Origin: Sanguibacter sp. HDW7
GTDB taxonomy: Bacteria; Actinomycetota; Actinomycetes; Actinomycetales; Cellulomonadaceae
Assembly (NCBI RefSeq): GCF_011300875.1
Contig: NZ_CP049862.1
Location: 2,170,001-2,234,000 of the forward strand
Direction of reading: 5' to 3'
DNA: 64,000 bases
Under the pieces are notes generated by a model. It ran no database searches and was not told where the DNA came from. It saw only the letters and a list, made by a program, of their open reading frames with translations. Positions 42,947 to 53,478 of the stretch are shown here, in pieces (the stretch's first letter is position 1; each line of letters starts with the position of its first letter). Made by a program: the position numbers and the translations under genes.

Positions 42947-44016
42947 AGGCGTACCAGGGTCGCGCCGATCGAGATGCCGCCCGCAAGGCCGAGCAGCAGG
43001 ACGACGTCGCCGTCCCGGACCCGGCCGCTCTCGCGGGCACGGACGAGCTGGAGCGGGAGCGTCACGGAGGCGACGTTGCCGTGGTCGGCGACCGTGACGA
43101 GCGTGCGGTCGCGCGGCAGGCCGAGCGCGTCGTGGACGTCGTCGAGGTAGGCGACGGCGACCTGGTGGACGGCGACGAGCGCGACGTCGTCGAGCGTGAG
43201 GCCCGCCCGCTCGAGCGCCTCGTGGACGGTTCCGGGGCCGAGCGCGCAGAACGCGTCGCGCAGACGCCCGCCGTCGATCTCGAAGTAGGTGCGCTCGACG
43301 TCGCGCGGGTGCGCGGTGCCGCCGCCGGGGAGCATGCCGACGTCCCAGTGCTCGGAGCGGGCGGAGAACGCGCTCGCGAGGATGCCACGCGGCGCTTCAT
43401 CGGGCCCTGTGGCCGGCGGGAGGCCCACGAGCACCGCGGCGCCCGCGTCGGACATCGTGTACCCCGGCGCGGAGAGCGCGTACGTCGCCCGGTCGGGCAC
43501 GTCGTGACGCACGGCGCGCGAGGGGGCCTCGCCCGACGCCACGAGGACGGTGCGGTAGCGGCCCGTCGCGACGAGAGCCTCGGCGACCTCGATCCCGTTG
43601 AGCACCGAGTTGCACGCGTTCTTGACGTCCATGACGGGCACGGTGTCGAGGCCGAGCTTGTGGGCGACGATGTGCGACGTCGCGGGCTCGACCATGTCCT
43701 GGCTCGCCGAGGCGAAGATCAGCAGGTCGACCCGCGTGCCCGGGTGCTCGGCGAGGAGCGTCCGGGCGGCCGCGACCGCGAGGTCGGACGCGTCCTCGCC
43801 GTCGGGCAGCACGTGGATGCGCCGCACCCCGGTGAGCCGCGTGACGAGCGGAGTGCGCGGGGCGATCCCGGGGTTGCGGCGCGCAAGCTCGCGCTCGACG
43901 TCGGCGACCTTGCGGACGTCGTCAGGCAGGTGCACGGCGACGCCGAGGATCGCGGCGGCCGGGGCCGGGCGCACGGGCCCCGCGACGGGCGTCGGGGTGA
44001 GGAGCGGCTGGAGCAT
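42943..44016 (-). CDS. OleA-like thiolase / ketoacyl synthase III
   Basis: A 357-residue thiolase-fold enzyme. The Cys-His-Asn triad is C135 (VMDVKNACNSVLNG), H284 (VAVHQVAVAYLDD) and N314 (VADHGNVASVTLPL). E110 in DMVEPATSHIVAH sits 25 residues before the cysteine, close to the spacing of the special glutamate in OleA that promotes head-to-head condensation of two acyl-CoAs. First gene of the five-gene operon. FabH-like acyl condensation is the alternative. Confidence 0.72.
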   Translation of the reverse strand: MLQPLLTPTPVAGPVRPAPAAAILGVAVHLPDDVRKVADVERELARRNPGIAPRTPLVTRLTGVRRIHVLPDGEDASDLAVAAARTLLAEHPGTRVDLLIFASASQDMVEPATSHIVAHKLGLDTVPVMDVKNACNSVLNGIEVAEALVATGRYRTVLVASGEAPSRAVRHDVPDRATYALSAPGYTMSDAGAAVLVGLPPATGPDEAPRGILASAFSARSEHWDVGMLPGGGTAHPRDVERTYFEIDGGRLRDAFCALGPGTVHEALERAGLTLDDVALVAVHQVAVAYLDDVHDALGLPRDRTLVTVADHGNVASVTLPLQLVRARESGRVRDGDVVLLLGLAGGISIGATLVRL

Positions 44017-44132
44017 GGCGGTCAGCGTAGCGGGCGCTCCCCTGGTCCGCGCCTGGTTCTGGATGATGGCGCACCGACCGACACCTGTGGACAGCCTGGT
44101 CGAGATCCCTGCCGTCCGGCAGACTCTCGCGG

Positions 44133-45338
44133 GTGACGACACGTTCCGAGCTGGCGCTCCTCACACGCGCGCGTCCCGCGATGGCCGCGGTCCTCCTCGG
44201 CGGGCGCGCGCTGCGCCGTCCGCTCGCCAAGGTCCCAGGCCTCGGCTGGGTGACATCGGACCCCGTCGTGAGCCGCGAGATCCTCAAGGACGGCCGCTCC
44301 TTCACGATCCTCGACGAGGGCGGCGTCGGACACCTGTGGGGCCAGATCCTCGGCGACTGGGTGTTCGAGCTCTTCGACGGGCCCGGCCACCACGACCTGC
44401 GCACGCGCGCCCGCGACCTCTTCACGAAGGCGACGGCGACGGAGATCGTCGACGACGCGTGGGGCCCGTCGTTCGCCGCTGCCCGGGCGACGCTCGCCTC
44501 GGGCGGAACCCTCGACGTCGGCCCGCTGACGCGCACGCTCGTCGGCCGCATGATGACGACGATCCTCGGCATCGTGCCGCCCGCAGGGCGCACGTCGGAG
44601 GCGCCGTGGCCGACGGACGCCGAGGCGCTCGAGACGTTCCGCACGGGTGAGCGGCTCGCGTCGGTCGCGCTCGGCACGGGCTCCTCGACGCACCTGTCCC
44701 CCGACCAGGTCGCGGCCGCGCGCAGCATCGTCGCCGAGCTCACCTCAGGCGTGCCCGACGGCTGGGCGCACGCGCCGTCCCACCTGCTGCTCGGCCGCTG
44801 CCGCGAGCTCGGGCTCAGCCTCGAGGAGACGACGGGCATCGCGAGCCTCCTCATGGTCGCGGGCACCGAGACGTCCGCGAGCGCGATGGCACGCACGACC
44901 GCGCTGCTCGTCGACACCGGCGAGCAGACGCGGCTCCTCGCGGCGCTCGCGCGCGGCGAGGACCCGTGGGAGGACGTCGTGCGCGAGGGCCTGCGCGTCA
45001 CGAGCCCCGCGTCGGTCATCGGACGGGGCGTCGCCGCGGACGTCGAGGTCGCGGGCCGCACGCTGCGCGCGGGCGAGCGCGTGATGATGCTCGTGTGGAG
45101 CGCCAACACCGCTCCCGGCCCGTTCCGCATCGACCGCCCCTACGTCGCGGAGAACCGCCAGCTGTGGTTCGGCGCGGGGCGTCACCTGTGCCTCGGCGCG
45201 GCGCTCGCACGCGCCGAGCTCGAGCACCTGCTCCGCACCCTCTTCGAGGACGGCCCGCTCGAGATCGTGCGGCGCCGCGCGCAGCCTCGCGTCCTCGTCC
45301 CGACCTATCGGACGCTCGAGGTCCGCCGGGCGCGCTGA
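44133..45338 (+). CDS. Cytochrome P450 (second, divergent)
   Basis: A 401-residue P450 with heme motif FGAGRHLCLG (Cys 353), I-helix motif VAGTETSASAM and ExxR in VREGLRVTSP. It starts at GTG 44133, 116 bp from the OleA-like start on the other strand, so the two units probably share control. Its heme-loop sequence differs from the first P450, suggesting a separate reaction. It closes the cluster and is followed by the palindromic repeats. Confidence 0.87.
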   Translation: MTTRSELALLTRARPAMAAVLLGGRALRRPLAKVPGLGWVTSDPVVSREILKDGRSFTILDEGGVGHLWGQILGDWVFELFDGPGHHDLRTRARDLFTKATATEIVDDAWGPSFAAARATLASGGTLDVGPLTRTLVGRMMTTILGIVPPAGRTSEAPWPTDAEALETFRTGERLASVALGTGSSTHLSPDQVAAARSIVAELTSGVPDGWAHAPSHLLLGRCRELGLSLEETTGIASLLMVAGTETSASAMARTTALLVDTGEQTRLLAALARGEDPWEDVVREGLRVTSPASVIGRGVAADVEVAGRTLRAGERVMMLVWSANTAPGPFRIDRPYVAENRQLWFGAGRHLCLGAALARAELEHLLRTLFEDGPLEIVRRRAQPRVLVPTYRTLEVRRAR

Positions 45339-45343
45339 CCCCG

Positions 45344-45519
45344 CCGACTCGGGGGCACCCAGCACCGTTCGATGGTGCCCGAGCCCTACCAGTCACCACC
45401 CGAACCCGACTCGTAGGTCCCCAACACCGTTCGATGGTGCCCCAGCCCTACCAGTCACCACCCGAACCCGACTCGTAGGTCCCCAGCACCGTTCGATGGT
45501 GCTGGAGGCCTACGAGTCG
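45344..45519. repeat. Three 62-bp tandem palindromic REP-like repeats
   Basis: Copies begin at 45344, 45406 and 45468. Each contains CCGACTCG..., a central CACCGTTCGATGGTG stem and a 3' CCTACCAGTC or CCTACGAGTCG arm. The copies differ mainly by substitutions. A related single element is at 32003-32055. Confidence 0.8.
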
Positions 45520-45526
45520 CGAGGTG

Positions 45527-47227
45527 TCAGCTGAGGACCGCGCCCTGCGACGCCGAGCCCACGAGCTTCTGGTAGCGCCCGAGCACGCCCTTCGTGAAGC
45601 GCGGCGGCAGCGGCGCCCAGCCCTCGCGGCGCGCCTCGAGCTCGCTCGCGTCGACGAGCAGGTCGAGCGTCCCGGCCGCGACGTCGAGCCGCACCCTGTC
45701 GCCGTCGCGCACGAACGCGACGGGCCCGCCGTCGACGGCCTCGGGCGCGACGTGCCCGACGCACAGGCCCGTCGTCCCGCCGGAGAACCTGCCGTCCGTG
45801 AGCAGGAGGACGTCCTTGCCGAGCCCGGCTCCCTTGATCGCGCCGGTGATCGCGAGCATCTCGCGCATGCCGGGACCGCCCTTGGGGCCCTCGTAGCGGA
45901 TGACGACGACGTCGCCCGCGACGATCGTGCCGTCCTCGAGGGCATCCATCGCGGCGCGCTCGCGCTCGAAGACGCGTGCGGTGCCCTCGAAGACGTCGGA
46001 GTCGAAGCCGGCCGACTTCACGACCGCGCCGTCGGGCGCCAGGGAGCCCGAGAGGATCGTGATGCCACCCGTGCGGTGGATCGGCCGGTCGAGGGCGCGC
46101 AGGATCTTCCCGTCGGGGTCGGGCGGGTCGATGTCGGCGAGGTTCTCCGCGACGGTGCGGCCGGTGACGGTGAGGCAGTCGCCGTGGAGCAGCCCCGCGT
46201 CGAGCAGGGCCTTCATGACGACGGGGACGCCGCCGACCCGGTCGACGTCGGCCATGACGTAGCGGCCGAAGGGCTTGAGGTCGCCGAGGTGCGGCACGCG
46301 CGCGGCGACGCGCCGGAAGTCGTCGAGCGTGAGGTCGACCTCGGCCTCGTGCGCGATCGCCAGGAGGTGGAGGACCGCGTTCGTCGAGCCGCCGAACGCC
46401 ATGACGACGGCGATCGCGTTCTCGAGCGCGTCCTTCGTCATGATGTCGCGCGCCGTGATGCCCCGGCGCAGGAGTCCGACGACGGCCTCCCCCGAGCGCT
46501 GGGCGAAGTGGTCGCGCCGGCGGTCGGCGGACGGCGGCGCTGCGGAGCCCGGCAGCGACATCCCCATGGCCTCGGCGACCGACGCCATGGTGTTCGCGGT
46601 GTACATGCCGCCGCACGCGCCCTCGCCGGGGCAGATCGCACGTTCGATGCGGTCGACGTCCTCGACGCTCATGAGCCCGCGCGAGCACGCGCCGACGGCC
46701 TCGAACGCGTCGATGAGCGTGACGTCCTTCTCGGTGCCGTCGGAGAGCTTCACCCAGCCCGGCATGATCGAGCCCGCATAGAGGAACACCGCCGCGAGGT
46801 CGAGCCGCGCCGCCGCCATGAGCATGCCCGGGAGCGACTTGTCGCACCCGGCGAGCAGGACCGAGCCGTCGAGCCGCTCGGCCATCATCACCGTCTCGAC
46901 GGAGTCCGCGATGACGTCGCGCGAGACGAGCGAGTAGTGCATGCCCTCGTGGCCCATCGAGATGCCGTCGGACACGGAGATCGTGCCGAACTCGAGCGGG
47001 TAGCCGCCGGCAGCATGGACGCCGTTCTTCACGGCGGCGCCGAGCCGCTGGAGCGAGAGGTTGCACGGCGTGATCTCGTTCCACGAGCTCGCGACGCCGA
47101 TCTGCGGCTTGACCCAGTCGTCGTCCCCCATGCCGACGGCACGGAGCATCCCGCGCGAGGCCGTGGCCTCGAGCCCGTCGGTCACCTGGCGCGAACGTGG
47201 CTTGACGTCGATCTCAGAGGCATCCAT
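45527..47227 (-). CDS. ilvD: Dihydroxy-acid dehydratase, [2Fe-2S]-type
   Basis: A 566-residue enzyme of valine/isoleucine synthesis that dehydrates 2,3-dihydroxy acids to 2-oxo acids. Three cluster cysteines are visible: C55 (EITPCNLSL), C128 ([10 protein letters not shown]) and C205 ([11 protein letters not shown]). This three-cysteine set is that of the mycobacterial and plant-like [2Fe-2S] class, including the length. It starts at ATG 47227. A separate ilvD of another class lies 113 bp upstream. Confidence 0.88.
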   Translation of the reverse strand: MDASEIDVKPRSRQVTDGLEATASRGMLRAVGMGDDDWVKPQIGVASSWNEITPCNLSLQRLGAAVKNGVHAAGGYPLEFGTISVSDGISMGHEGMHYSLVSRDVIADSVETVMMAERLDGSVLLAGCDKSLPGMLMAAARLDLAAVFLYAGSIMPGWVKLSDGTEKDVTLIDAFEAVGACSRGLMSVEDVDRIERAICPGEGACGGMYTANTMASVAEAMGMSLPGSAAPPSADRRRDHFAQRSGEAVVGLLRRGITARDIMTKDALENAIAVVMAFGGSTNAVLHLLAIAHEAEVDLTLDDFRRVAARVPHLGDLKPFGRYVMADVDRVGGVPVVMKALLDAGLLHGDCLTVTGRTVAENLADIDPPDPDGKILRALDRPIHRTGGITILSGSLAPDGAVVKSAGFDSDVFEGTARVFERERAAMDALEDGTIVAGDVVVIRYEGPKGGPGMREMLAITGAIKGAGLGKDVLLLTDGRFSGGTTGLCVGHVAPEAVDGGPVAFVRDGDRVRLDVAAGTLDLLVDASELEARREGWAPLPPRFTKGVLGRYQKLVGSASQGAVLS

Positions 47228-47276
47228 ACCCGAGTATCACCCCGGGGCAGTGACCTGGGCCACACCTGCGCGGACG

Positions 47277-47318
47277 CCGACGGGCCCGCTCCCCCGTGCG
47301 GAGGAGCGGGCCCGTCGG
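47277..47318 (-). terminator. Hairpin downstream of the second ilvD
   Basis: CCGACGGGCCCGCTCC and its complement form a 16-bp stem around CCCGTGCGGA, between the two ilvD genes. It ends the 4Fe-4S-type ilvD transcript. Confidence 0.6.
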
Positions 47319-47340
47319 AACAGTCAGCCGGTCGGCGCGG

Positions 47341-49203
47341 TCAACGGCGCGCGATGAGCGAGACGTCGCGCACGGCACCGCGGTCCGCGGACGTCGCCAT
47401 CGCGGCGTACGCGCGCAGCGCCGGGGAGACGTAGCGGTCGCGGGCGACCGGCTGCCACGGGTTCTCCGAGGCCTCCATCTTGGCGCGACGCTCCGCGAGG
47501 ACGTCGTCGGGAACGTCGAGGTGGACTCGACGCGTGTCGACGTCGATCTCGATGCGGTCACCGTTCTCGACGAGCCCGATGACGCCACCGGCCGCGGCCT
47601 CGGGCGAGACGTGACCGATCGAGATGCCCGAGGAGCCGCCCGAGAAGCGTCCGTCGGTGATGAGCGCGACGCTCTTGCCGAGCCCACGGCCCTTGATGAA
47701 CGACGTCGGGTAGAGCATCTCCTGCATGCCGGGGCCGCCCGCGGGGCCCTCGTAGCGCACGACGAGGACGTGGCCCAGCAGGACCTCCTTCGAGAGGATC
47801 TTCTCGACGGCCTCGTCCTGGGACTCGACGACGAGCGCGGTCCCGACGAAGTGGAAGACGTCCGGGTCGACGCCGGCGGTCTTGAAGACCGCGCCGTCCT
47901 CGGCAAGGTTGCCGCGGAGCACCGCGAGACCGCCCTCGACCGTGTACGCGTGCTCGAGGTCGCGGATGCAGCCGTTCGCCGCGTCGGTGTCGAGGGACTC
48001 CCAGACGTTCGACGTCGAGAAGGCCTGCGTCGTGCGCACGCCGCCGGGCGCCGCGAGGAAGAGGTCCTTCGCGGTGTCGGTGGCCTTGCCGCCGCGGATG
48101 TCCCAGTCGTCGAGCCACGCGCGCAGCGTCGGCGTGTGGACGCTCGTGACGTCGTGGTCGAGCAGGCCCGCACGGTCGAGCTCGCCGAGGAGAGCGGGGA
48201 TGCCACCCGCGCGGTGGACGTCCTCCATGTGGTAGTTCGGGTGGTTGGGCGCAACCTTCGACAGGCACGGCACGCGACGCGAGATCGTCTCGATGTCGGT
48301 GAGCGTGAAGTCGAGCTCGGCCTCCTGCGCGGCGGCGAGGATGTGCAGGACCGTGTTCGTCGAGCCGCCCATCGCGACGTCGAGCGTCATCGCGTTGGCG
48401 AACGCAGCCTTCGTCGCGATCGAGCGCGGAGCCGCCGAGTCGTCCTCGTCCTCGTAGTAGCGGCGGGCGAGGTCGACGATCGTGCGGCCGGCCTCGAGGA
48501 AGAGCTCCTTGCGGGCCGTGTGCGTCGCGAGCGTCGAGCCGTTGCCGGGCAGCGAGAGGCCGAGGGCCTCCGTGAGGCAGTTCATCGAGTTGGCCGTGAA
48601 CATGCCCGAGCACGAGCCGCACGTCGGGCACGCCGACTCCTCGACCTTGGCGAGGGCCTCGTCCGAGACGTTGTCGTCGGCCGCGTAGTTGATCGCGTTG
48701 ACGAGGTTGAGGTGCGTCTTCGCGACGCCGTCGGCGACGACCGCCTTGCCGGCCTCCATGGGCCCACCGGAGACGAAGATCACCGGGATGTTGAGGCGCA
48801 GCGCGGCGTTGAGCATGCCGGGCGTGATCTTGTCGCAGTTGGAGATGCAGACGATCGCGTCGGCGCAGTGCGCGTTGACCATGTACTCGACGGAGTCGGC
48901 GATGAGGTCGCGGCTCGGCAGCGAGTAGAGCATGCCGCCGTGGCCCATCGCGATGCCGTCGTCGACCGCGATCGTGTTGAACTCCTTGGACACGCCGCCG
49001 GCCTCGCGGATCGCGGAGGCGACGAGGTCGCCCATGTCCTTGAGGTGGACGTGACCCGGGACGAACTGCGTGTAGGAGTTCGCGATCGCGATGATCGGCT
49101 TCCCGAAGTCCTCCGACCCCATGCCGGTCGCGCGCCACAGGGCGCGGGCCCCGGACATGTTGCGGCCGTGGGTGGACGTGCGGGAGCGCAGTGGGCGGCT
49201 CAT
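47341..49203 (-). CDS. ilvD: Dihydroxy-acid dehydratase, Escherichia coli-like [4Fe-4S] type
   Basis: A 620-residue dehydratase matching the IlvD of enterobacteria in length (about 616) and motifs: [50 protein letters not shown]. It lacks the first cysteine of the [2Fe-2S] class, having [10 protein letters not shown] instead. ATG 49203 has GGAG 9 bases upstream. Hence this strain has two non-identical IlvD enzymes side by side, both leftward and separated by a terminator. Confidence 0.9.
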   Translation of the reverse strand: MSRPLRSRTSTHGRNMSGARALWRATGMGSEDFGKPIIAIANSYTQFVPGHVHLKDMGDLVASAIREAGGVSKEFNTIAVDDGIAMGHGGMLYSLPSRDLIADSVEYMVNAHCADAIVCISNCDKITPGMLNAALRLNIPVIFVSGGPMEAGKAVVADGVAKTHLNLVNAINYAADDNVSDEALAKVEESACPTCGSCSGMFTANSMNCLTEALGLSLPGNGSTLATHTARKELFLEAGRTIVDLARRYYEDEDDSAAPRSIATKAAFANAMTLDVAMGGSTNTVLHILAAAQEAELDFTLTDIETISRRVPCLSKVAPNHPNYHMEDVHRAGGIPALLGELDRAGLLDHDVTSVHTPTLRAWLDDWDIRGGKATDTAKDLFLAAPGGVRTTQAFSTSNVWESLDTDAANGCIRDLEHAYTVEGGLAVLRGNLAEDGAVFKTAGVDPDVFHFVGTALVVESQDEAVEKILSKEVLLGHVLVVRYEGPAGGPGMQEMLYPTSFIKGRGLGKSVALITDGRFSGGSSGISIGHVSPEAAAGGVIGLVENGDRIEIDVDTRRVHLDVPDDVLAERRAKMEASENPWQPVARDRYVSPALRAYAAMATSADRGAVRDVSLIARR

Positions 49204-49340
49204 GTCGGTGGTGCTCCTTCGACGCGAACGATGCGGCGAGCGCCGCCGCACCACCGTACGTCTCCCGCAGCGGTGCAGGTCGCACGCGTCCGCAGCGTGG
49301 TCGTCCGACGACCTGCCCAACGCGTCCGGCCGGGTCCGTG

Positions 49341-49643
49341 CTAGGACGCGACCTCGACGCCGTGCTCCCGGACGACCTCCGCGAGCTCGAGCGCCAGGTC
49401 GACGTCCGCGCTCGTCAGCGCGTCGACCTCGTGCGTGAGGAGCCGCAGCTCGACCCACGGGTACGTGAGCGTGACGTCGGGGTGGTGATTCGCGGCCTCG
49501 GCCGCGCCCGCGACGAGCTCGACGAGGCGCACGCCCGCGACGAAGCTCCCGGTCGCGTACCTGATGACGAGCTGGCCGTCGACGACCTCCCAGCCGGTCC
49601 CGGCGACCGCCTGCTCGACGCGTTCGATCTCGAGAGGTTCCAT
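49341..49643 (-). CDS. 4a-hydroxytetrahydrobiopterin dehydratase
   Basis: A 100-residue pterin-4a-carbinolamine dehydratase with the active-site motif [17 protein letters not shown]. It regenerates tetrahydropterin or acts as a DCoH-like protein. I chose ATG 49643 because the resulting length is normal for the family, but GGAGG is very close to it; GTG 49676 upstream would add 11 residues. It is monocistronic. Confidence 0.82.
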   Translation of the reverse strand: MEPLEIERVEQAVAGTGWEVVDGQLVIRYATGSFVAGVRLVELVAGAAEAANHHPDVTLTYPWVELRLLTHEVDALTSADVDLALELAEVVREHGVEVAS

Positions 49644-49830
49644 GCCTCCAGCCAACCACCGCGGCGGCTCCCCCACCAGCGGTCGTCCACCCAGGCCGCG
49701 AGGCGCCGCGCGGCGCAGGGCGCGGTAGTTCCCAGCAGGACGGGTCTCGGCGCTGCGAGTATCGGCACGTCGCGATCCAGCAGGACGGGCTCAACACCAC
49801 TGGCTCAGCACCACAGGCCCGAGAACGACG

Positions 49831-49862
49831 ACGGCGCCGCACCCCGTGGGGTGCGGCGCCGT
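49831..49862 (-). terminator. Hairpin after the acetyltransferase gene
   Basis: ACGGCGCCGCACCCC (49831-49845) and its complement (49848-49862) form a perfect 15-bp stem, starting 20 bp past the stop of the gene to its right. Confidence 0.7.
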
Positions 49863-49882
49863 GCGGGCGTGCTGCAGGTCCG

Positions 49883-50461
49883 TCAGACGATGTCGCCGTC
49901 GGGCTCCCACTCGTGCTCGAGGATGCTCATCATGATGGCGTCCGCCCAGCGGTCGCCGTCGCGGTAGACCTCGCGCAGGCGTCCCTCGACCGTGAAGCCG
50001 ATCGACTCGTAGAGCATCTGCGCGCGCGGGTTGATGTCGAGAACGTCGAGCGAGACGCGGTGCAGCGCGAGCCCGTCGGCCGCGAACGCGTAGCCGAGCA
50101 CGAGGCCGATGGCCTCGCGCCCGTAGCCGCGCCCCCGGTAGTTCGGCAGGAGGTTGAGCCTCAGGTTCGCGGACCGCGCGTCCTCGTCGAGCTCGTTGAG
50201 GACGATCTCGCCGAACATCTCGTCGCTCACGAGCTCGCCGTCACGCTGGACGGCGCTCGTGATCGCCCAGTCGTAGCGACCGGGCCGCTCCTGGACGTCG
50301 TGCACCCACGCGGCGATCTGCTCGCGCGTGAACGAGGCGCTCGTTCCCGTCAGGCGCATGCCCTCGGGGTCCTGGACGAGGTCCCAGGCTCGCTCGACGT
50401 CTGCGTCCACGAAGGGGCGCAGACGCGCGAGCTCGCCCAGCAGCTGGGGTCCGCGGACCAT
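49883..50461 (-). CDS. GNAT-family N-acetyltransferase (RimJ/RimL type)
   Basis: A 192-residue acetyl-CoA-dependent transferase. The acyl-CoA binding motif is [20 protein letters not shown], followed by [17 protein letters not shown], the typical GNAT C-terminus. ATG 50461 is 1 bp from the gatB stop, so it is the fourth gene of the gatCAB operon. Its substrate is unknown; it may modify a protein N-terminus. Confidence 0.85.
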   Translation of the reverse strand: MVRGPQLLGELARLRPFVDADVERAWDLVQDPEGMRLTGTSASFTREQIAAWVHDVQERPGRYDWAITSAVQRDGELVSDEMFGEIVLNELDEDARSANLRLNLLPNYRGRGYGREAIGLVLGYAFAADGLALHRVSLDVLDINPRAQMLYESIGFTVEGRLREVYRDGDRWADAIMMSILEHEWEPDGDIV

Positions 50462-50462
50462 G

Positions 50463-51968
50463 TCAGCCGATCCTCTCCATGATGAGCTCGCGCACGCGGC
50501 CGGCGTCGGCCTGCCCGCGCGTGGCCTTCATGACGCCACCGATGATCGCGCCGATCGGGCCGAGGTTGCCGCCCTTGATCTTCTCGACGATGTCGGGCTG
50601 GGCCGCGAGCACCTCGTCGATCGCCGCGAGCAGCGGGCCGTCGTCGGAGACGACCTCGAGGCCCTTGGTCGTGACGATCTCTTCGGCGGTGCCCTCGCCC
50701 GCGAGCATGGACTCGAGGACCTGGCGCGCGATCTTGTCGTTGATGCGGCCCGAGTCGACGAGCGTCTGCAGCTCGACGACGCCCGCGGGCGTGATCGGCA
50801 GCGCGTCGAGCTCGACCTCGTCGGTCTTCGCGCGGCGCGCGAGCTCGCCCATCCACCACTTGCGCGCGGCCGCGGCCGACGTGCCGGCGGCGACGGTCGC
50901 CTCGATGAGGTCGAGCGCACCCGCGTTGACGACGTCGCGCATCTCGGCATCGGCGTATCCCCACGCGTCCTGGAGACGACGGCGACGGGCCGCCGGCATC
51001 TCGGGGAGCGCCGCACGGATCTCCTCGACCCACTCGCGCGACGGCGCGACGGGGACGAGGTCGGGCTCGGGGAAGTAGCGGTAGTCCTCGGCGTCGGACT
51101 TCACGCGGCCCGACGTCGTGATCGACGTGTCCTCGTGCCAGTGGCGCGTCTCCTGGATGACCTTGTCACCCGCGTCGAGCACGGCGGCCTGGCGCGAGAC
51201 CTCGTAGCGCACGGCGCGCTCGATCGAGCGGAACGAGTTGACGTTCTTCGTCTCGGTGCGCGTGCCGAGGGGGCTCTCGGGAGTCGGGCGCAGCGAGAGG
51301 TTGACGTCGGCGCGGACGTTGCCACGCTCCATGCGTGCCTCGGAGACGTCGAGCGCACGGAAGATGTCACGCAGCGTCTGGACGTAGGCGCGCGCGACCT
51401 CCGGGGCGCGCTCACCCGCACCCTCGATGGGGCGCGTGACGATCTCGACGAGCGGGATGCCGGCGCGGTTGTAGTCGACGAGCGAGTACTCGGCGCCGTG
51501 GATGCGGCCGGTGGAGCCGCCGACGTGCGTGTTCTTGCCGGCGTCCTCCTCCATGTGCGCGCGCTCGATGTCGACGCGGAAGATCGTGCCGTCCTCGAGC
51601 TCGACGTCGAGGTACCCGTCGAACGCGATGGGCTCGTCGTACTGCGACGTCTGGAAGTTCTTCGGGACGTCCGGGTAGAAGTAGTTCTTCCGCGCGAAGC
51701 GGCAGGACTCGGCGATCGAGCAGTTGAGCGCGAGGCCGATGCGGATCGCGTACTCGACGGCCGTCGCGTTGACGACCGGGAGCGCGCCGGGCAGGCCGAG
51801 CGAGACGGGAGTCGTCTGCGTGTTGGGCTCGCCGCCGAACTCGACCTCGGCCGCGCAGAACATCTTGGTGCGCGTGCCGAGCTCGACGTGGACCTCGATG
51901 CCGAGGACCGGGTCGTAGCGGCGGATCGCCTCGTCGTAGTCGACGAGGTCGACGAAGGTGGCGCTCAT
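50463..51968 (-). CDS. gatB: Asp/Glu-tRNA(Asn/Gln) amidotransferase subunit B
   Basis: A 501-residue subunit that binds mischarged Glu-tRNA(Gln) or Asp-tRNA(Asn) and activates it with ATP for amidation. Landmarks are [48 protein letters not shown] and [12 protein letters not shown], with a C-terminal YqeY-like tail ([19 protein letters not shown]). ATG 51968 overlaps the gatA stop by 4 bp. Confidence 0.96.
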   Translation of the reverse strand: MSATFVDLVDYDEAIRRYDPVLGIEVHVELGTRTKMFCAAEVEFGGEPNTQTTPVSLGLPGALPVVNATAVEYAIRIGLALNCSIAESCRFARKNYFYPDVPKNFQTSQYDEPIAFDGYLDVELEDGTIFRVDIERAHMEEDAGKNTHVGGSTGRIHGAEYSLVDYNRAGIPLVEIVTRPIEGAGERAPEVARAYVQTLRDIFRALDVSEARMERGNVRADVNLSLRPTPESPLGTRTETKNVNSFRSIERAVRYEVSRQAAVLDAGDKVIQETRHWHEDTSITTSGRVKSDAEDYRYFPEPDLVPVAPSREWVEEIRAALPEMPAARRRRLQDAWGYADAEMRDVVNAGALDLIEATVAAGTSAAAARKWWMGELARRAKTDEVELDALPITPAGVVELQTLVDSGRINDKIARQVLESMLAGEGTAEEIVTTKGLEVVSDDGPLLAAIDEVLAAQPDIVEKIKGGNLGPIGAIIGGVMKATRGQADAGRVRELIMERIG

Positions 51969-53476
51969 CGTGCGATCTCCAGTTCCGGGGCCTGCGCGAG
52001 CAGCGGCGCGCCCCACACGTTCTCGAGGGCTGCCTCCAGGGCGGCGCCGACGCGGTAGAGCCGGTCGTCGGCCTTCGCGGGGGCGAGGATCTGGAAGCCG
52101 ACCGGCAGGCCGTCGTCGGACAGGCCGTTCGGCACCGAGATGCCGGGCACGCCCGCGAGGTTGGCCGGGATGGTGGCGATGTCGTTGAGGTACATCGCGA
52201 GCGGGTCGTCTAGCTTCTCGCCGAGCTTGAACGCCGTCGTGGGAGCCGTGGGCGAGACGAGGACGTCGACCTGCGTGAACGCGGCCTCGAAGTCACGCTG
52301 GATGAGCGTGCGGACCTTCTGCGCGCTGCCGTAGTAGGCGTCGTAGTAGCCCGCGGAGAGCGCGTACGTGCCGAGGATGATGCGGCGCTTGACCTCGTCG
52401 CCGAAGCCGGCGCCGCGGGTCGCGGACATGACGCGCTCGGCGGTGACGGGGCCCTCGGAGGGCTCGACGCGCAGGCCGAAGCGCATGCCGTCGAACTTCG
52501 CGAGGTTCGAGGACGCCTCGGACGGCATGATGAGGTAGTACGCACCGAGCGCGTACCGGAAGTTGGGGCACGACACCTCGACGATCGTCGCGCCGGCCTT
52601 CTCGAGGAGCTCGAGCGACTCCGCGAAGCGTGCCGAGACGCCGGCCTGGTAGCCGTCCCCCGAGAGCTCGGTGACGACACCGACGCGCACACCCGTGAGG
52701 TCGCCGAGAGCGCCCTGGCGAGCGGCCTCGACGAGCGGAGGCAGCGGCTCGGCGATCGAGGTCGAGTCGCGGACGTCGTGGCCGCCGATGAGCTCGTGGA
52801 GCAGCGCCGAGTCGAGGACCGTGCGCGTGACGGGGCCCGCCTGGTCGAGCGAGGACGCCATGGCGATGAGCCCGTAGCGGGAGACCGATCCGTACGTCGG
52901 CTTGACGCCGACTGTGCCGGTGACGGCGCCGGGCTGGCGGATCGAGCCGCCCGTGTCGGTGCCGATCGCGAGCGGGGCCTCGAACGCGGCGACGGCCGCG
53001 GCGGAGCCGCCGCCCGAGCCGCCGGGGATCCGCTCGAGGTCCCAGGGGTTGTGCGTGTTGCCGTACGCCGAGTGCTCCGTCGAGGAGCCCATGGCGAACT
53101 CGTCCATGTTCGTCTTGCCGAGGATCGGCAGGCCCGCGGCCTTGAGGCGCTCGACGAGCGTCGCGTCGTACGGCGGCACCCAGCCCTCGAGGATCTCCGA
53201 GCCGGCGGTCGTCGGCATGCCCTCGGTGACGACGACGTCCTTGACGGCGATCGGCACGCCCGCGAGGGGGTGGAGGGTCTGGCCGGCTGCGCGGCGCGCG
53301 TCGACGTCCGCAGCGGTCGCGAGCGCGACGTCGTCGGAGACGTGGAGGAACGCGTGGACGGCACCGTCGACCGCGTCGATGCGGTCGAGGTGGGCCTGCG
53401 TGACCTCGACCGAGGTCACCTCCCCCGCAGTGAGCTTCTCGGAGAGCGCGGCTGCGCTAAGTCGTGTGAGGTCCAT
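51965..53476 (-). CDS. gatA: Asp/Glu-tRNA(Asn/Gln) amidotransferase subunit A
   Basis: A 503-residue amidase that hydrolyses glutamine and feeds ammonia to GatB. The catalytic Ser-cisSer-Lys triad is K79 (IAVKD), S154 (PGGSGGGS) and S178 ([11 protein letters not shown]). Normal length. ATG 53476 is 2 bp from the gatC stop and has GGAGG upstream. Confidence 0.96.
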   Translation of the reverse strand: MDLTRLSAAALSEKLTAGEVTSVEVTQAHLDRIDAVDGAVHAFLHVSDDVALATAADVDARRAAGQTLHPLAGVPIAVKDVVVTEGMPTTAGSEILEGWVPPYDATLVERLKAAGLPILGKTNMDEFAMGSSTEHSAYGNTHNPWDLERIPGGSGGGSAAAVAAFEAPLAIGTDTGGSIRQPGAVTGTVGVKPTYGSVSRYGLIAMASSLDQAGPVTRTVLDSALLHELIGGHDVRDSTSIAEPLPPLVEAARQGALGDLTGVRVGVVTELSGDGYQAGVSARFAESLELLEKAGATIVEVSCPNFRYALGAYYLIMPSEASSNLAKFDGMRFGLRVEPSEGPVTAERVMSATRGAGFGDEVKRRIILGTYALSAGYYDAYYGSAQKVRTLIQRDFEAAFTQVDVLVSPTAPTTAFKLGEKLDDPLAMYLNDIATIPANLAGVPGISVPNGLSDDGLPVGFQILAPAKADDRLYRVGAALEAALENVWGAPLLAQAPELEIAR

Positions 53477-53478
53477 GG

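Noticed and set aside
45344-45519. 62-bp repeats as a CRISPR array
   Set aside because: The intervals are not unique spacers, since the whole 62 bp repeats, and no cas gene is near.
49204-49340. Leader peptide upstream of the second ilvD
   Set aside because: The only short frames (for example [12 protein letters not shown]) have no Ile, Leu or Val run and no terminator follows.
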